This document shows, one piece after another, positions 63,695 through 64,000 of a stretch of DNA of 64,000 nucleotides. The position numbers and the translations under genes were made by a program. Under the pieces are notes generated by a model, which had not been told where the DNA came from, ran no database searches, and was given only the letters and a program-made list of their open reading frames with translations. Location: the NCBI GenBank assembly GCA_964036315.1, contig OZ038492.1, forward strand, positions 38,970,353-39,034,352, in the 5' to 3' direction. Within the stretch, counting starts at the first letter, position 1. Each line of letters opens with the position of its first letter. The stretch is from Acanthosepion esculentum (lineage: Eukaryota > Mollusca > Cephalopoda > Sepiida > Sepiidae).

Positions 63695-64000
63695 ATTCAT
63701 AAATATTATTTTCCTTTCGATTATATATATTGAGGCTCCTCAAATAAAATAAAAAACTACAGTAACCGTGATCTCGATTTTAGTCAAGACTTTTCTTTAC
63801 TGTTGCTATTGCAGGATATAACAATCGGGAAATTTAAATATACTGTTATTTGGGGATTGGAGATAAATGCAATGGCAGGAGAAATGCCTTCCCTGGTGAC
63901 TGAAATTGCCTAAAAAGTATTTAATTTTAAAATGTGTAACGAAGCTTAGAGATTCAAATCAAGGGAATTTGTGAATATCGATAATCAAGTGCGTCGACAA
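63695..64000. other. Unassigned DNA at the window edge
   Basis: May contain the 5' TIR side of the mariner, but no matching inverted repeat was identified. Confidence 0.35.

Overview
This window looks like intergenic DNA from a large, repeat-rich animal genome. The mix suggests a mollusc, most likely a coleoid cephalopod: tRNA-derived SINEs with long bodies, CR1/Jockey-, RTE- and Tx1-type LINEs, Penelope-like elements (PLEs), mariner and gypsy remnants, and very many (TA)n, (CA)n, (TAA)n and (GAA)n microsatellites. The taxonomic call is an inference from repeat style; no host gene was found to support it. I see no convincing host exon, no bacterial-type gene and no intact cellular RNA gene. 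Every long open frame is either part of a decayed mobile element or a translation of a simple repeat.

Layout. 0.8-2.6 kb: one dispersed element (here called CTGGGTA) swollen by two internal minisatellites. 5.86-10.67 kb: a satellite of about 388-bp units made from the body of a tRNA-SINE. 11.0-12.3 kb: a 156-bp duplication and mariner remnants. 12.8-17.5 kb: a decayed Tx1/L1-like LINE on the minus strand. 19.5-22 kb: SINE fragments, including a 5S-rRNA-like plus tRNA-like compound. 23.2-26.0 kb: a CR1/Jockey-type LINE on the minus strand. 26.5-31 kb: SINEs, gypsy pol and gag remnants, and RTE fragments. 31.6-33.2 kb: a CR1-type LINE split by two CTGGGTA copies. 34.7-38 kb: microsatellites, a 41-bp-arm hairpin and a SINE with a hammerhead-like tail. 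38.0-39.6 kb: three successive LINE 3' ends with triplet tails, then a TTAA-flanked MITE. 40.9-42.7 kb: a plus-strand PLE. 43.7-47.9 kb: a minus-strand PLE cut between its RT and GIY-YIG domains by the best-preserved LINE here. 48-50.7 kb: a second hammerhead-tailed SINE, a (GAA)n tract seeded by an RTE tail, a full-length SINE and a PLE-like end. 51.9-53.7 kb: a MITE and LINE remnants. 54.6-55.4 kb: a polypyrimidine tract. 56-64 kb: RTE fragments, SINEs, CTGGGTA-type elements, the third hammerhead-tailed SINE, a solo LTR with a 5-bp target duplication and a mariner pseudogene.

The observation most worth following is a tRNA-headed SINE family (36.0, 48.1 and 60.6 kb). Its 3' body carries a hammerhead-ribozyme-like core: CUGAAGA, a GC-rich stem II, GAAA, and a flanking stem I. 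Motifs of related shape lie downstream of the GIY-YIG regions of two PLEs in this window. This suggests SINEs that borrowed a PLE-type 3' end. The other strong themes are repeats made from repeats: a SINE turned satellite, LINE tails turned microsatellites, and an element whose two internal parts became minisatellites.
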